From NCBI GenBank assembly GCA_012515885.1, contig JAAYXN010000393.1, positions 1-21,708 of the forward strand: 21,708 nt of DNA, in the 5' to 3' direction. A model generated the notes under the pieces. It had not been told where the DNA came from, searched no databases, and worked only from the letters and a program-made list of their open reading frames with translations. The stretch comes from Rhodococcus sp. (in: high G+C Gram-positive bacteria). GTDB taxonomy: Bacteria; Actinomycetota; Actinomycetes; Mycobacteriales; Mycobacteriaceae. Below, piece by piece: positions 14,452-21,708 of the stretch; position 1 is the stretch's first letter; the number at the start of each line of letters is the position of its first letter. A program made the translations under genes and the position numbers.

Positions 14452-15126
14452 TTACGGCAACCGCCAGTCGATGGGTTCTCCGCCGATGTCTTTCAATAGT
14501 TCGTTGGCGCGACTGAATGGCTTCGAGCCGAAGAACCCGCGCGACGCGGACAGCGGCGAGGGGTGCGGCGACTTGATGAGCGGAGTGTTACCGAGCTTCG
14601 GCTCAAGGTTTTGCGCATCCCGACCCCACAGAATGGCCACCAGTGGCGTCGAGCGCGCCACGAGTGCCGCGATCGCTTGGTCGGTCACTGCTTCCCATCC
14701 CTTATTCCGATGCGAGGCCGCGTCGCCGGGCGCCACTGTGAGCACCCTGTTAAGGAGCAGCACACCCTGCTCTGTCCACGGGGTGAGGTCGCCGTTCGAT
14801 GGTGTGGGGTACCCGAGATCTGCGCTGTACTCAGTAAAGATATTGGCCAAACTCCGCGGCACCGGCCGAACCTCTGGTGCCACCGAAAAGCTCAGTCCCA
14901 CAGCGTGCCCCGGCGTGGGGTAGGGATCCTGGCCGACGATGAGAACCCGGATGCGATCAAAATCTCCCGAGAAAGCACGCAGAACGTTCTTTCCTGCCGG
15001 GAGATAGCCGCGTCCCGCTGCGTTCTCGGCGCGAAGAAAGTCGCCCATCGCGGTGATGTTTCCCGCCACCGGTTCCAAGGCTCGGGCCCAACCAGCATCG
15101 ACAATCTCCGCTAGTGCTGTCGTCAT
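14452..15126 (-). CDS. ung: Uracil-DNA glycosylase, family 1
   Basis: Removes uracil from DNA to start base-excision repair. The 224 residues carry the water-activating motif GQDPYPTPGHAVGLSFS with catalytic D67, and the minor-groove loop HPSPLS (188-193) with H188. ATG at 15126 has GGAAGG 8 nt upstream. It follows thiL by 64 bp on the same strand, an order also found in mycobacteria, and probably shares its transcript. It ends 16 bp from the stop of the convergent hydratase gene. Confidence 0.97.
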   Translation of the reverse strand: MTTALAEIVDAGWARALEPVAGNITAMGDFLRAENAAGRGYLPAGKNVLRAFSGDFDRIRVLIVGQDPYPTPGHAVGLSFSVAPEVRPVPRSLANIFTEYSADLGYPTPSNGDLTPWTEQGVLLLNRVLTVAPGDAASHRNKGWEAVTDQAIAALVARSTPLVAILWGRDAQNLEPKLGNTPLIKSPHPSPLSASRGFFGSKPFSRANELLKDIGGEPIDWRLP

Positions 15127-15190
15127 TTGAAATACCTTCCGCCGCTACTACTCAGACCGCTGCTGCCGAAATCTGGGATCCGGCGGCCGT

Positions 15191-16159
15191 CTACTGAAAG
15201 CTGTGCCAACCGCCCGACTCGGTGTCATGCATCGGCGCAACAATGCCATGCCCGTCGCGGACGGTTCCGATCGGGCGCCATCCGGCGGGAAGAGGGGTCG
15301 ACGGGTCGAATGCCGCGGCGAAAGCGTGGTCTTCGCCTCCGGTCAGCATCCAGGTCATCGGATTCGCATCCAAGAACTGGGCAGCATCAGAAAGGAGCGG
15401 CGGAATAAAGGCACTGTCGTCGGAGACGATCGGGACAGCACTGTCGTGCAGGACTATTTGCACGCCAGACGCATCCGCGATGTGCCGCAGGTCTGCTAGT
15501 AGCCCGTCGGACACATCTGTCATCGCGTGCACTCCCCCACGCGCTGCGGCATAGGCGAGATCGTAGGGCGGCGTCGGAACCTGATGCGCGGCTACCAATT
15601 CGGGATACAACTCGACGGCACGGCTGCGTCCAACGCTGGCCAGTAGCGCCAGTCCCGCGGCTGACATTCCGGTCTGTCCCGCGATCGCAACAACATCTCC
15701 TGGCTGGGCGGCACTGCGCCGTACTGGTGCACGTCCTTCCAGATCACCCAGCACCGTGATGGAGACAACGATGTGTTCCGCCTGAACGAGATCCCCACCG
15801 ACGACCCCGGCACCGAGTTCTTCTGCTGCACAGCCAATCCCGTCGGACAGCTCATCAAGAACTGTTGCGGGGGTGTGCGATGGGCAACCCAGTGCCACGA
15901 CGAAAGCGGTTGGCCGCGCACCGAGCGCGGCGACATCGGCAGCGTTTTGCGCAATCGCTTTGCGTCCAACTGCCTCTGGCGTAGACCAATCCAGACGAAA
16001 GTGTCGCCCTTCCACAAGCATGTCTGTGGATACCGCCACCCGGCCGTCAGCGGCCCGCACGAGCGCCGCGTCATCTCCTGGACCAACGAGAGTCGTGTCG
16101 GGTTGACGACGCCCCGCGGTGGCGCGATCGATGACTCCAAACTCGCCCACATCAGCCAC
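15191..16159 (-). CDS. thiL: Thiamine-monophosphate kinase
   Basis: Last step of thiamine diphosphate synthesis: ThiMP + ATP gives ThiDP. Motifs in order: GEFGVIDR, GPGDDAALV, STDMLVEGRHFRLDW, VGRKAIAQNAADVAALGA, GGDLVQ, DVSDGLLADLRHIADASG and TGGEDHAFAAA, covering ATP, Mg and substrate sites. The start is uncertain. I give GTG 16159 (322 aa, weak ribosome-binding site) as the conservative choice; GTG at 16150 and ATG at 16318 (375 aa, an unlike-family extension) are also in frame. A strong AAGGAGAG (16221-16228) lies 6 nt before an in-frame ATC at 16216 that would give 341 aa, close to the usual family length. Upstream of ung; divergent from the DUF3515 gene. Confidence 0.95.
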   Translation of the reverse strand: MADVGEFGVIDRATAGRRQPDTTLVGPGDDAALVRAADGRVAVSTDMLVEGRHFRLDWSTPEAVGRKAIAQNAADVAALGARPTAFVVALGCPSHTPATVLDELSDGIGCAAEELGAGVVGGDLVQAEHIVVSITVLGDLEGRAPVRRSAAQPGDVVAIAGQTGMSAAGLALLASVGRSRAVELYPELVAAHQVPTPPYDLAYAAARGGVHAMTDVSDGLLADLRHIADASGVQIVLHDSAVPIVSDDSAFIPPLLSDAAQFLDANPMTWMLTGGEDHAFAAAFDPSTPLPAGWRPIGTVRDGHGIVAPMHDTESGGWHSFQ

Positions 16160-16220
16160 GGTTTCGCCATCAACACGCCGGGAAGCAGGGGCGTTGGGCT
16201 TCTGATTGCCGGTGATTGCT

Positions 16221-16228
16221 CTCTCCTT
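16221..16228 (-). promoter_or_regulatory. Strong Shine-Dalgarno facing an ATC codon at the thiL start
   Basis: On the minus strand AAGGAGAG is followed, 6 nt after AAGGAG, by ATC (16214-16216) in the thiL frame. No ATG, GTG or TTG in that frame lies within normal range. The resulting protein would have about 23 residues before GEFGVIDR, much like the M. tuberculosis protein as I recall it. Confidence 0.5.
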
Positions 16229-16392
16229 AACTACACCGAGCTGATAAATCGGACGAGATAGTGGGACGGTAGGGGTTACCCGGCCCAGACAGATGGCCGC
16301 GCTGGGGTGCGCGCGCATCCGGTAGTTTGGGCTCGTTCCCTACGATACTCAGCTCCGCCTGCGAGCTGCCGCTGCACCGAGGACCACTTTCC

Positions 16393-16995
16393 ATGCCCGA
16401 TGACATCCACACCGACGGCGATAGCCCTACCGACTCTGCTGATGATTCAGCGAAAGGTCAGCAGCGCCATCCCGCAGTGATTGCGACGGCCATCGCGTTG
16501 CCTGTGGGGTTGCTCGTCGGCCTCATCGTCGCCGCGGTGGTCGCCAATCGTAATCCGGACCTCGGCCCTGTCGCGCTCGGGACGATTCCAGCGCCTAGGG
16601 CCGACTCGCAAGAGTGCGCGGCACTCATGGAATCGCTCCCTGACTCACTTGGGGACTATCAGCGCGCTGAACTGGTCGACCCAGCACCCGAGTCAGCAGC
16701 GGCATGGCAATCCGAGCTGACCGAACCGATCGTCTTGCGCTGTGGGCTCGATCGCCCCGCCGAGTTCAATCAGGCGTCACCGCTGCAGCTGGTGGACTCC
16801 GTGCAGTGGTTTGAGGTGTCCGGCGCCGAGCAGGGTATTGACGCCAGCACGTGGTTCGCCGTTGACCGCGGTGTCTACGTTGCTGTCACGATTCCTGGCG
16901 GAATCGGACCCACACCTATCCAGGACATCTCCGCGACGGTAGCGGGGTCGCTGCCCGAGGTACCGCTTGATCCCGCACCCGTTGAAGGGCCCTGA
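16393..16995 (+). CDS. DUF3515 membrane-anchored protein
   Basis: 200-aa protein of the DUF3515 family (Rv2980-like by position), function unknown. An Asp/Ser-rich N-terminus of about 27 residues is followed by one hydrophobic segment (about 28-52, HPAVIATAIALPVGLLVGLI), then an extracytoplasmic domain with two cysteines (SQECAALME and VLRCGLDRP) that could form a disulfide. LQLVDSVQWFEV and GVYVAVTIP look like family core. ATG at 16393 has GAGGA 9 nt upstream; the frame is open 22 codons further to 16327 but without support. Divergent from thiL. Its TGA lies 3 bp from the ddl stop, so the two transcripts must overlap at their 3' ends. Confidence 0.88.
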   Translation: MPDDIHTDGDSPTDSADDSAKGQQRHPAVIATAIALPVGLLVGLIVAAVVANRNPDLGPVALGTIPAPRADSQECAALMESLPDSLGDYQRAELVDPAPESAAAWQSELTEPIVLRCGLDRPAEFNQASPLQLVDSVQWFEVSGAEQGIDASTWFAVDRGVYVAVTIPGGIGPTPIQDISATVAGSLPEVPLDPAPVEGP

Positions 16996-16998
16996 TTC

Positions 16999-18147
16999 TC
17001 AGCGCAGTCCGATTCCGCGCGCTGTCGCAGTCTCCACCAGCGTCGTCAGCAGGTCTTGATAGTTCAGACCCGCGGCCGCCCACATTTTCGGATACATCGA
17101 AATCTCGGTGAAGCCAGGCATCGTGTTGATTTCGTTGATGACCGGACCCTGCTCGGTGACAAAGAAGTCCACTCGTGAGAGCCCTTGGCAATCGAGCGCC
17201 CGGAACGCTTGCACAGCGAGGTCGCGAATGAGGTCGCTGGTGTGTTCATCGAGCAAGGCCGGGACATCGAATTCGCAGACGTCGTCAAGGTATTTGGTGT
17301 TGAAGTCGTAGAACGACTCGCCATCGGCGGCAACCGTGCCGGTGGACTCGTCACCCTGTTGCGCCTCATCGCCGTGGCCAGGCATGCGGATTTCCGCAAC
17401 CACGCTGGCCCGCACGGTGCCGTCCGGAAATTCCAGAACGCCGCATTCGACCTCGCGGCCAACAATGCCGCTCTCGACGATGACTTTCGGGTCATGTTCG
17501 CGGGCCTTGGCGAGCGCCGCGTTAAACCCTGACCAGTCGGTCACTCGGGTAATGCCAATGGAGGATCCGCCCCGTGCGGGTTTGACGAAGATCGGCAATG
17601 TCAGACTTGCCCGCTGCTCTTCGGTGAGGGTTTCTGTGCCGGGGCGCAGCACCACCTGGTAGCCAATCGGCAGGCCCTCAGCGGCAAGAAGTTTCTTCGT
17701 GAATTCCTTGTCCATGCCCGCAGCGCTAGCAAGAACCCCCGGGCCCACATACGGGATGCCGGCGAGTTCGAGTAGACCTTGAATCGTTCCGTCTTCACCG
17801 TAGGGACCGTGCAGGACGGGGAAAGCGACATCGACCGATCCGAGAATCTGTCCGATCTGGTCGTCACCCAACGCAACCAATTCGCCCTGACGCGTGGGGT
17901 CCGCGGTGAGCGCGAGCGGTGTGCTGTCGGCGCTTACTTCGGGTAGTTCGTCCTTGCTGAACGCTAACGCAGCGTCTTCGGTCGTGCCGAGAACCCACTG
18001 GCCGTCGCGGGTGATCCCCACGGGGATGACATCGAACTTTTCCGGGTCGAGGTTTTTGAGGATGCTGCCTGCTGAAACACAGGACACGGGATGTTCGCTA
18101 CTGCGGCCGCCGAAGATCACGGCCACCCGGGTGCGGGGGTTTTTCAC
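16999..18147 (-). CDS. ddl: D-alanine--D-alanine ligase
   Basis: ATP-grasp enzyme making the D-Ala-D-Ala dipeptide of peptidoglycan; the target of D-cycloserine. 382 aa with FGGRSSEHPVS (12-22), HGPYGEDGTIQG (113-124), FVKPARGGSSIGIT (187-200), FYDFNTKY (279-286) and EINTMPGFTEISMYPKMW (339-356). The Tyr-containing FYDF loop fits D-Ala rather than D-lactate specificity. A Gly/Asp/Gln-rich segment (about 255-277) before FYDF is longer than I expect. The start is GTG at 18147 without a strong ribosome-binding site. A 79-bp gap separates it from the upstream PLP enzyme. Confidence 0.96.
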   Translation of the reverse strand: MKNPRTRVAVIFGGRSSEHPVSCVSAGSILKNLDPEKFDVIPVGITRDGQWVLGTTEDAALAFSKDELPEVSADSTPLALTADPTRQGELVALGDDQIGQILGSVDVAFPVLHGPYGEDGTIQGLLELAGIPYVGPGVLASAAGMDKEFTKKLLAAEGLPIGYQVVLRPGTETLTEEQRASLTLPIFVKPARGGSSIGITRVTDWSGFNAALAKAREHDPKVIVESGIVGREVECGVLEFPDGTVRASVVAEIRMPGHGDEAQQGDESTGTVAADGESFYDFNTKYLDDVCEFDVPALLDEHTSDLIRDLAVQAFRALDCQGLSRVDFFVTEQGPVINEINTMPGFTEISMYPKMWAAAGLNYQDLLTTLVETATARGIGLR

Positions 18148-18226
18148 AGACCAAACCGTACCGCCGACAGACGAACGACTCCACTACGGGGCACGAAAAT
18201 CAGTGGCGTGTGGCGCGGCGCGAATA

Positions 18227-19375
18227 CTAGAGACTGCCCAGCGCCTGATCGATATCGGCAAGGATGTCGTCGGTGTCTTCAATGCCGCAGGACAATCGGA
18301 CGAAACCCTCCGGCACCTGGTCTCCCCACCGTGCGCGACGATCGGCCGTGGTGTGCAAACCACCAAAACTTGTCGCCGACACCAGCAGTTCACTACCTGC
18401 GATAAATCGGTGAACCTCGTCGGCACTGCCCAGTTCGAGCCCCACCAACGAGCCGTATCGACGCATCTGTAAACGCGCTATTTCGTGGGCGGGATCATCG
18501 ACAAGCCCTGGGTACCGCACGTTACGCACCTGTGGACGATTAACCAGCATTGCGGCGACGGCGGCCGCATTCGCGCACTGCCGTTCGATGCGCAGACCGG
18601 CCGAGCCCAAGCTCCGTAATGCGAGCCAGGTTTCGAAAGGCCCCAGAACGGTGCCGGCTTGCAACCGTTCCCGTTCCACCGCGTCCAATAGTTCGTCGTC
18701 GGATGCGGCCACATACCCCATGAGGAGGTCACTGTGCCCGCTGAGCGATTTGGTGCCACTTGCCACGACGGCGTGGGCACCCAGGGCCAGTGGCTGCTGT
18801 CCGAGGGGCGTGGCCGTCGTGTTGTCGACAATCAACTTGGCGCCTGCCGCGCCGCATCGAGCCGCGAGGCGCCTGATGTCAATGACGTCGAGGGCCGGGT
18901 TGCTTGGGCTTTCCACGAGCACGATCACGCGCCCCCGAGCGCTCTCAAAGATGCGCTCAAGCGCATCGGAGTTGAACGCAGTCGTGGGTACTTCGTGGAC
19001 ATCAATTCCCGAACGGGCCGCCAGATCTGCAGCCAAAGTGCGGACCTGGAAGTAGCCGTCAGTGGGAACCACCAAGGTATCGCCCGCATGCAGCAACGAC
19101 CGTAAGACGACAGCGATCGCAGACATGCCCGACCCCACGACACGTGTGCCACTCGCGCCCTCCAACAGTGCCAACGCGCGTTCAAGGTCACGCCAACCTG
19201 GGTGCGAACCCCGCGCGTAGGTATCGCGCTGCGGCTCATCTTCTGGACCAAGGTGATAGGGCGCAGCAAACACTGGCCCGCGCAGCATCGGTTCCCCCGC
19301 CGTCGCCGTACCTTCGATCGCTCTAACGCAGCGCGTCGAATCGCCCATCGAGTAGCTGCCGTGGCTGCCTGTCAT
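18227..19375 (-). CDS. Cys/Met-metabolism PLP-dependent enzyme (cystathionine gamma-lyase-like)
   Basis: Fold-type I PLP enzyme, 382 aa. PLP lysine K209 lies in SGTKSLSGHSDLLMG; D184 of LIVDNT should bind the pyridine nitrogen; SPSNP (156-160) and SGMSAI (82-87) are family motifs, and a typical tail FVRLSCGIEDTDDILADI is present. The usual YxRxxNPT phosphate-binding segment here reads YARGSHPGW (53-61), so substrate and reaction (gamma-lyase, gamma-synthase or beta-lyase) cannot be set. The ATG at 19375 overlaps the gpsA stop as ATGA, a coupled start; an upstream start at 19450 would overlap gpsA by 79 bp. From memory, M. tuberculosis lacks this gene between gpsA and ddlA. Confidence 0.9.
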   Translation of the reverse strand: MTGSHGSYSMGDSTRCVRAIEGTATAGEPMLRGPVFAAPYHLGPEDEPQRDTYARGSHPGWRDLERALALLEGASGTRVVGSGMSAIAVVLRSLLHAGDTLVVPTDGYFQVRTLAADLAARSGIDVHEVPTTAFNSDALERIFESARGRVIVLVESPSNPALDVIDIRRLAARCGAAGAKLIVDNTTATPLGQQPLALGAHAVVASGTKSLSGHSDLLMGYVAASDDELLDAVERERLQAGTVLGPFETWLALRSLGSAGLRIERQCANAAAVAAMLVNRPQVRNVRYPGLVDDPAHEIARLQMRRYGSLVGLELGSADEVHRFIAGSELLVSATSFGGLHTTADRRARWGDQVPEGFVRLSCGIEDTDDILADIDQALGSL

Positions 19376-20379
19376 TGTGTGTCTTCCGGTTTCGTCCGTC
19401 GTCCAAGCAGTTGCCCAATCGCATCGGACACGGCAACACCTTCGTGGCACACGCGGTCTACAGCCTCGGTGAGCGGCATTTCAACCTGGTACGTACGTGC
19501 GAGTGCACGAATCGACGTGCAAGACTTGACGCCTTCAGCAACCTGGCCGTTGGTAGCTGCCTGTGCAGATTCGAGGGATCCGCCCTGGCCGAGGCGCGCC
19601 CCGAACGAGCGGTTACGAGAAAGCGGGGACGTGCAGGTTGCCACGAGGTCTCCCACGCCAGCCAGACCCGCAAGAGTCGACGGCTTAGCACCCATCGCGA
19701 CGCCGAGGCGCGTGACCTCCGCGAGGCCGCGCGTGATGATGGCAGCCAACGAGTTTTCACCGAAACCAACACCCGCGGCCATTCCGCACGCCAATGCAAT
19801 GACGTTCTTGCACGCACCACCAATCTCGCAGCCAATGACATCAGTGTTGGTGTACGGCCGGAAGTAAGGGGTTGCGCTGATCTTCTGCAGCTCTTCACCG
19901 CGCACTGGGTCAGAGCACCCGATCACCGTGGCGCAGGGCTGACCCAACGCGATCTCACGAGCCAGGTTGGGGCCTGACAGCACCGCGATACGCAAATCAT
20001 CAGCACCGGTCACCTCAGCGATGACCTCACTCATCCGTTTCAACGTTCCGGTTTCAATGCCCTTGGCAAGACTGAGGAACGTGGCATCGGAGTTGACCAG
20101 CGGAACCCACTCGACGAGGTTTGCGCGCAGCGACTGCGACGGGACCGCGAGGACGACCACTTCCGCGTCAGCAATAGCTTTCTCCGCGTCATGCGTCGCA
20201 CGCAACGATGACGGCAACACGATCCCAGGGAGGTAGTCGGAGTTGACGTGATCCCGATCGATCGACGACGCCAAACTCTCCCGCCGCGCCCACACAGTCA
20301 CCTCGTTGCCCGCTTCCGCGAGAACCTTCGCAAAAGCAGTTCCCCAAGAACCCGCCCCCATCACCGCAACCTTGTTCAC
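19372..20379 (-). CDS. gpsA: Glycerol-3-phosphate dehydrogenase [NAD(P)+]
   Basis: Reduces dihydroxyacetone phosphate to sn-glycerol-3-phosphate for phospholipid synthesis. With GTG at 20379 it is 335 aa, near the mycobacterial length. The NAD(P) fingerprint is VAVMGAGSWGTAFAKV (4-19). Conserved lysines are K106 (SLAKGIETG) and K191 (GACKNVIALACG), with SGPNLAREIALGQP between them. GGGGA lies 6 nt before the GTG; the upstream extension to 20430 has no family resemblance. Its TGA overlaps the next gene's ATG. Divergent from cofC across a 123-bp gap, where I see no convincing promoter pair. Confidence 0.96.
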   Translation of the reverse strand: MNKVAVMGAGSWGTAFAKVLAEAGNEVTVWARRESLASSIDRDHVNSDYLPGIVLPSSLRATHDAEKAIADAEVVVLAVPSQSLRANLVEWVPLVNSDATFLSLAKGIETGTLKRMSEVIAEVTGADDLRIAVLSGPNLAREIALGQPCATVIGCSDPVRGEELQKISATPYFRPYTNTDVIGCEIGGACKNVIALACGMAAGVGFGENSLAAIITRGLAEVTRLGVAMGAKPSTLAGLAGVGDLVATCTSPLSRNRSFGARLGQGGSLESAQAATNGQVAEGVKSCTSIRALARTYQVEMPLTEAVDRVCHEGVAVSDAIGQLLGRRTKPEDTQ

Positions 20380-20502
20380 GCGCCATCCCCGTTCATTACC
20401 GATGCTGCCGTCCAACCAATCCCACGCCACACTATCGCCCGTTCGCTAGGCCCGTACCCCGCGACCACATGAACCCCGACGCAGTACGGCAGGATTGCAG
20501 TT

Positions 20503-21336
20503 ATGACCACACCTCGGCCTGTGCATGCTGACAGCCGAGCGGCCGCGCCCATCGACAGCCAGATGGCCGCGCCCATCGACGGCCGGAGGCCGGTGGTGCA
20601 CGTCTTGATTGCGGTCAAACACCTCGCTCACGCGAAATCCCGCTTGGCGACGCTGCTCGCTGCCACCGACCGTCGCCAGCTAGTTCTTGCCATGCTCACC
20701 GACACCATCCTTGCCGCGAAAAGCGCCCCGGAAGTGTCGGCCCTGACTGTCGTGACACCCGACGTCGACGTTGCCGATGCCGCGCGGCGCGCAGGCGCCA
20801 GTGTTTTCGCAGACCCTCATCCAGGGACCGAATATTCGGACAATCCACAAAGCGCTTTGGCATCCACCTCGTCTGAAGCGGGACTCAACGCGGCGCTGAC
20901 CGCGGCATCCGATTCAGCTCTTCACGTCGACAGCTCAGCGACGATCATCGCGCTGCAAGCGGATCTGCCAGCCCTTCGTCCAGGCGAGCTCTCCGCGGCC
21001 ATTGCCGCGGCACGCCAATTCCGGCGGGCGATCGTTGTTGACCGGCACGGCACCGGTACGGCGGCGCTGATTGTCACCGGTTCCGACGTCACCCCGACGG
21101 CTTCATCCCCGACGCGCCCCCATCTCGATCCACAGTTTGGTGCGGACAGCGCGAACCGCCATGTCGCGTGCGGGGCGATAGCACTCAAGGGAACATGGCC
21201 TGGTCTGCGCACTGACGTTGACACCGCAGAAGATATTCGCGCTGTCGCGGAGTTAGGGGTCGGACCACATACCCGGGCACTGCTCCCGAGCACCACGAAC
21301 GCACTCAAGTCTCATAGTGAGAAACCGCAGCACTGA
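20503..21336 (+). CDS. cofC: 2-phospho-L-lactate/phosphoenolpyruvate guanylyltransferase (CofC/FbiD)
   Basis: Coenzyme F420 synthesis: GTP-dependent activation of 2-phospholactate (CofC) or, in mycobacteria (Rv2983, FbiD), phosphoenolpyruvate. The 277 residues hold a nucleotidyltransferase fold with VLIAVKHLAHAKSRLA (34-49), EAGLNAAL, LQADLPALRP (151-160), VVDRHGTGTAALI (178-190) and GLRTDVDTAEDI (234-245). ATG at 20503 has AGGA 9 nt upstream. About 30 residues precede the fold and contain an AAPID duplication coded by a 24-bp-period repeat. A downstream ATG at 20563 lacks a ribosome-binding site. Orthologous position next to gpsA and ppk1 as in mycobacteria. Natural substrate inferred only from relatives. 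Confidence 0.93.
   Translation: MTTPRPVHADSRAAAPIDSQMAAPIDGRRPVVHVLIAVKHLAHAKSRLATLLAATDRRQLVLAMLTDTILAAKSAPEVSALTVVTPDVDVADAARRAGASVFADPHPGTEYSDNPQSALASTSSEAGLNAALTAASDSALHVDSSATIIALQADLPALRPGELSAAIAAARQFRRAIVVDRHGTGTAALIVTGSDVTPTASSPTRPHLDPQFGADSANRHVACGAIALKGTWPGLRTDVDTAEDIRAVAELGVGPHTRALLPSTTNALKSHSEKPQH
20541..20580. repeat. 16-bp direct repeat, 24-bp period, in the cofC 5' end
   Basis: GGCCGCGCCCATCGAC occurs at 20541-20556 and again, exactly, at 20565-20580. The 24-bp period keeps frame and gives AAPIDSQM then AAPIDGRR in the extension before the enzyme fold. Confidence 0.9.
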
Positions 21337-21434
21337 CCCGGACCTTTGGCCTGACACCGGCTCGCATCACCGCCAGCCCACACCGATTCAGCTACCCCGC
21401 AATGTGGCCATACGGCAACGAACATCACGACTGC

Positions 21435-21450
21435 GAATGAATTTTCATTC
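21435..21450. promoter_or_regulatory. AT-rich inverted repeat before ppk1
   Basis: GAATGAA (21435-21441) and TTCATTC (21444-21450) form a perfect 7-bp inverted repeat with a 2-bp spacer, 26 bp before the ATG at 21477, in an AT-rich patch unlike its surroundings. Candidate operator. The rest of the cofC-ppk1 gap (21337-21434) shows no feature I can support. Confidence 0.4.
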
Positions 21451-21476
21451 ATCAATTGTCGGTGAGTGAAACATTC

Positions 21477-21708
21477 ATGGATGATCGAGGGGTGAGCGAC
21501 CGTGAAACACTCGATGTACAGGCAGCTGGCCCAGCACAGCAAGCAGCTTCCACCGACTCTGCCGCAAAGGCCAATAAACGCGGAACCGACGGCTCTGGTG
21601 ACACCACCAGCAGCAACGAACCCGCCCGCGTCGACGTGTCCTCAGTCGCCATTCCCACGCCGCCGCCCGCGGCTCATTCCGCAGGCACAGCAGAGGGCGG
21701 ACTGCCTG
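21477..21708 (+). CDS. ppk1: Probable polyphosphate kinase 1, N-terminal fragment (cut by window end)
   Basis: An open frame reaches the window end with 77 codons visible. The product (SDRETLDVQAAGPAQQAAS onward) is Ala/Ser/Thr/Pro-rich and probably disordered; no catalytic motif falls within the window. The call rests on position (gpsA, cofC, then ppk1, as in Rv2982c-Rv2984) and on ending GGLP, where mycobacterial Ppk1 continues LPxDRYLNRELSW as I recall. ATG 21477 is chosen; in-frame GTG at 21462 and GTG at 21492 are alternatives, none with a strong ribosome-binding site. Ppk1 makes polyphosphate from ATP. Confidence 0.6.
   Translation, partial: MDDRGVSDRETLDVQAAGPAQQAASTDSAAKANKRGTDGSGDTTSSNEPARVDVSSVAIPTPPPAAHSAGTAEGGLP

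Noticed and set aside
16327..16395. Upstream start for the DUF3515 protein, adding 22 residues
   Set aside because: ATG at 16393 has a good GAGGA site, and the extension has no hydrophobic or conserved pattern.
1..21708. A new defence system, mobile island, CRISPR array or biosynthetic cluster
   Set aside because: All sizeable frames are assigned to conserved core families; no transposase, integrase, direct-repeat array, toxin pair or tRNA-linked attachment site was found.

Overview
The window is G+C-rich (about 60% by eye) and holds a nearly gap-free block of core genes from a high-GC actinobacterium, most likely a member of the Mycobacteriales (Corynebacteriales). The evidence is a SepIVA-type septation protein, a CofC/FbiD enzyme for coenzyme F420, a DUF3515 membrane protein, a biotin-dependent pyruvate carboxylase of 1127 residues, and a gene order that, from memory, follows Mycobacterium tuberculosis Rv2924c to Rv2984 with several blocks absent. 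I cannot name the genus.

Left part (1-3903). An unrecognised partial plus-strand frame at the edge converges on a minus-strand cluster read DUF177/YceD, rpmF (L32), rnc (RNase III), mutM (Fpg). A candidate promoter (3014-3043) lies behind the terminator of sepIVA. The sepIVA stop codon sits in a 19-bp sequence repeated three times.

Middle (3904-13190, minus strand). coaD and rsmD lie behind pyc. recG is further upstream, and a FakA/YloV-like DAK2 protein lies upstream of recG. pyc has its own candidate promoter with two tandem 10-bp repeats just behind its -35.

Right part (13191-21708). rpmB (L28, zinc form) is divergent from the DAK2 gene and ends at a 38-bp perfect palindrome. An enoyl-CoA hydratase/isomerase gene converges on a thiL-ung pair. 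A DUF3515 gene, divergent from thiL, converges with 3 bp to spare on ddl. A Cys/Met-metabolism PLP enzyme overlaps gpsA by ATGA, so gpsA and the PLP gene are translationally coupled and ddl follows. cofC and then the start of a probable ppk1 run on the plus strand to the window edge.

The genes serve ribosome building and RNA processing (rpmF, rpmB, rnc, rsmD, DUF177), DNA repair (mutM, ung, recG), cofactor synthesis (coaD, thiL, cofC), anaplerosis (pyc), phospholipid precursors (gpsA), peptidoglycan (ddl) and septation (sepIVA). I see no transposase, prophage, CRISPR array, tRNA, rRNA or defence cassette, and no convincing new multi-gene system. The points worth a second look are small: repeats and inverted repeats at regulatory positions, an odd thiL start, motif variation in the PLP enzyme, and simplified synteny against M. 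tuberculosis.
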